Assembly (NCBI GenBank): GCA_021202985.1
Contig: JAJQCA010000049.1
Coordinates: 1 to 64,000 of the forward strand
Reading direction: 5' to 3'
DNA from: Alistipes sp.
GTDB lineage: Bacteria; Bacteroidota; Bacteroidia; Bacteroidales; Rikenellaceae
DNA: 64,000 bases
Numbering within the stretch: the first letter of the stretch is position 1; every line of letters starts with the position of its first letter. The notes under the pieces were generated by a model that was not told the origin of the DNA, searched no databases, and saw only the letters and a list, made by a program, of their open reading frames with translations. The position numbers and the translations under genes are program-made. Shown here one piece after another: positions 62,751-64,000 of this stretch.

Positions 62751-62824
62751 TTATGTGGTTCCTGTCGGACCCCCCCCCTTAGTTATCCACATGCCGGACC
62801 GGAAGTGCGGATTGCGATTGCGGC

Positions 62825-63178
62825 TTAGTTTACCGGCAATCCGGCCGACTCTTTCCTCTCTTTGGAGAGCAGCTTCTTCAACTTGTACTCGGCCGATATA
62901 CCGTCGCCGGGAACGTCGTCGACGGGCCACATCTCCAGTTTGAGGAGCCATTCGTATCCCTGCTCGTATTCGAAGCCGGCGATGGAGCCGTCCGGCATTC
63001 CGACGGTCCACTCCATGGCGCTTCCCCACTTTACATAGTACCGGTACCTGTCGTCGGCCGTCTCGTCCGGGTCGACCCACAGGCGGGAAGCCAGTGTGAC
63101 CGTAACCAGCTCCGGGCGGTCCTTTCCGCATGCGGTGATGAACAGCGGTAGTAAAAGTAAAGCGAACAAGCGTTTCAT
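62825..63178 (-). CDS. DUF4377-type lipoprotein
   Basis: 117 residues from ATG 63178; lipobox ITAC (Cys17). The core WTVGMPDGSIAGFEYEQGYE matches, from memory, the DUF4377 domain (W ... I.GF.YE.GY pattern) of small bacterial lipoproteins such as HslJ relatives. Function unknown; it may be an envelope stress protein. It converges on the DUF4450-like gene. Confidence 0.8.
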   Translation of the reverse strand: MKRLFALLLLPLFITACGKDRPELVTVTLASRLWVDPDETADDRYRYYVKWGSAMEWTVGMPDGSIAGFEYEQGYEWLLKLEMWPVDDVPGDGISAEYKLKKLLSKERKESAGLPVN

Positions 63179-63450
63179 AGGGTGCACCGTCTTTTTGTCT
63201 GCAAATTTAGGAATAGTATCGGGACCGTGCAATTAACGGTACCAATTCGGTTAGGAGGGGATGCAAAAACCGGCCCGTAATTGTACAGGACCGGTTTTCG
63301 GGGAATTATATATAGTGAAAGTCGAGAGCAGGGCCAGGCTTGCGTATACCGGGTCGCTAACTGCAAATAATCGGAATAATAGAGTGTCTTCCCTATACCA
63401 CTATGCCTTTCCGCCTCTGCGGGCATGGTATAGTCCGTTAGCACTCGCTA
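63179..63450. other. Gap between the lipoprotein and nrdJ
   Basis: No gene. It contains a hairpin AAAACCGG/CCGGTTTT at about 63266-63297, 150 bp after the nrdJ stop, which may end that transcript. Confidence 0.5.
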
Positions 63451-64000
63451 TTATCCGCACTTGGAGTGGCCGCACGACATACACACCGGGCAGCCGTTCT
63501 GGTAAACCAGCGTATCCTCGCCGCACTCGGGACAGATTTCTTTGGTTTTAGTGCCGTTGCTGATGTAGGTTTTCAGCGCCCGGGCGACCCCGTTTTTCCA
63601 TGTATTGATGGAGTCGCTGTCGAGCTGGAGCGATTCCACGAGATTAACCACGTCGATTATGGGCATCCCGATACGGAGCACGCCGGAAATTAGTTTGGCA
63701 TAGTTCCAGAACGAGGCGTCGAACAGTCGCGAAATACCTCCGATGGTGTTGGTGTAGCCGTATTTGTCCCGGTACTGGAAGTCGTACCGCTTCTGCCCGT
63801 CCTGCTCGACCACCTTCAGGATGGTTCCCTTCTTCACCTTCTTGGGGATGAACATGGCGTCCTCCTCGATTTTACCGGTGAAAATCTCGTACGGCCGGTC
63901 GTTGTAGATACCTACGAAAGCTATCCAGTCCTCGTCGCCGTTTTTGAAACGGACTATGTCGGCCTCCAGTTCCGTCGGCCGGTGCTTGGGAGGCTTGTAA
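63451..64000 (-). CDS. nrdJ: B12-dependent ribonucleotide reductase, C-terminal part
   Basis: The frame is open to the window edge, so the catalytic domain lies outside. The visible 182 residues include a TSCPD-like region (IVRFKNGDEDWIAFVGIYN, then GGISRLFDASFWNYAKL) and end in a zinc-ribbon-like tail (CPECGEDTL, GCPVCMSCGHSKCG) characteristic of NrdJ. The enzyme makes deoxyribonucleotides with adenosylcobalamin, without oxygen. Any B12 riboswitch would lie upstream of the missing start. Confidence 0.88.
   Translation of the reverse strand, partial: YKPPKHRPTELEADIVRFKNGDEDWIAFVGIYNDRPYEIFTGKIEEDAMFIPKKVKKGTILKVVEQDGQKRYDFQYRDKYGYTNTIGGISRLFDASFWNYAKLISGVLRIGMPIIDVVNLVESLQLDSDSINTWKNGVARALKTYISNGTKTKEICPECGEDTLVYQNGCPVCMSCGHSKCG

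Overview
The window is chromosomal DNA of a GC-rich member of the Bacteroidales, most like the Alistipes/Rikenellaceae group. The evidence is Bacteroidetes-type promoters (-33 TTTG, -7 TAnnTTTG, spacer about 20), many short lipoproteins with an SC/AC lipobox, a fused glycogen synthase-phosphorylase, a DUF4837 lipoprotein, and HydG/HydF for an [FeFe] hydrogenase. The genus is inference; no rRNA is present.

Region 1 (1 to about 2,294) is AT-rich. It holds the C-terminal part of an AAA ATPase resembling the RloC/PrrC anticodon nucleases, then tRNA-Ser(TGA) with a full promoter and a strong terminator.

Region 2 (2,295-13,322) is an AT-rich integrated element. It is bounded by two 121-bp direct repeats, each holding a tRNA-Thr(CGT) gene plus its terminator. 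A tyrosine integrase lies inside the right end, and pairs of GGGTAAGT motifs 12 bp apart lie inside both ends as likely integrase arm sites. Cargo, all on the minus strand: two lipoproteins, several small unknown proteins, a helicase-like protein whose P-loop lacks the lysine, and a self-contained two-gene unit of a ParB/sulfiredoxin-fold protein and a D12-class adenine methyltransferase. No relaxase or conjugation gene is visible.

Region 3 (13,323-64,000) is GC-rich core chromosome. In order it carries: cstA, a TPR protein and a radical SAM protein; alkaline phosphatase; three 65-bp intergenic repeats; hydG; a sodium symporter; ybeY, an EnvC-like protein, a TPR protein and pheS; a patatin-barrel protein, hydF and a HIT protein; lipoproteins around murA; the glycogen fusion enzyme; an M3-like peptidase; asd; a DUF4837 lipoprotein; polysaccharide deacetylase, ubiX and efp; a lipoprotein; a PL9-like beta-helix protein; sdhCAB (fumarate reductase/succinate dehydrogenase); 5-formyl-THF cyclo-ligase; a GH2 protein without its catalytic glutamates; cvpA, rsgA (frameshifted) and an SPOUT methyltransferase; an SH3-like protein; an aminotransferase; a DUF4450-like glycosidase; a DUF4377 lipoprotein; and the C-terminal end of a B12-dependent ribonucleotide reductase.

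Together the core genes fit an anaerobic gut saccharolytic organism with fumarate respiration, hydrogen metabolism, glycogen storage and extracellular glycan processing. The most unusual items are the element with its ParB-methylase unit, the possible anticodon nuclease, the catalytically degenerate GH2, and the rsgA frameshift. All family assignments are from reading motifs; no database search was run.
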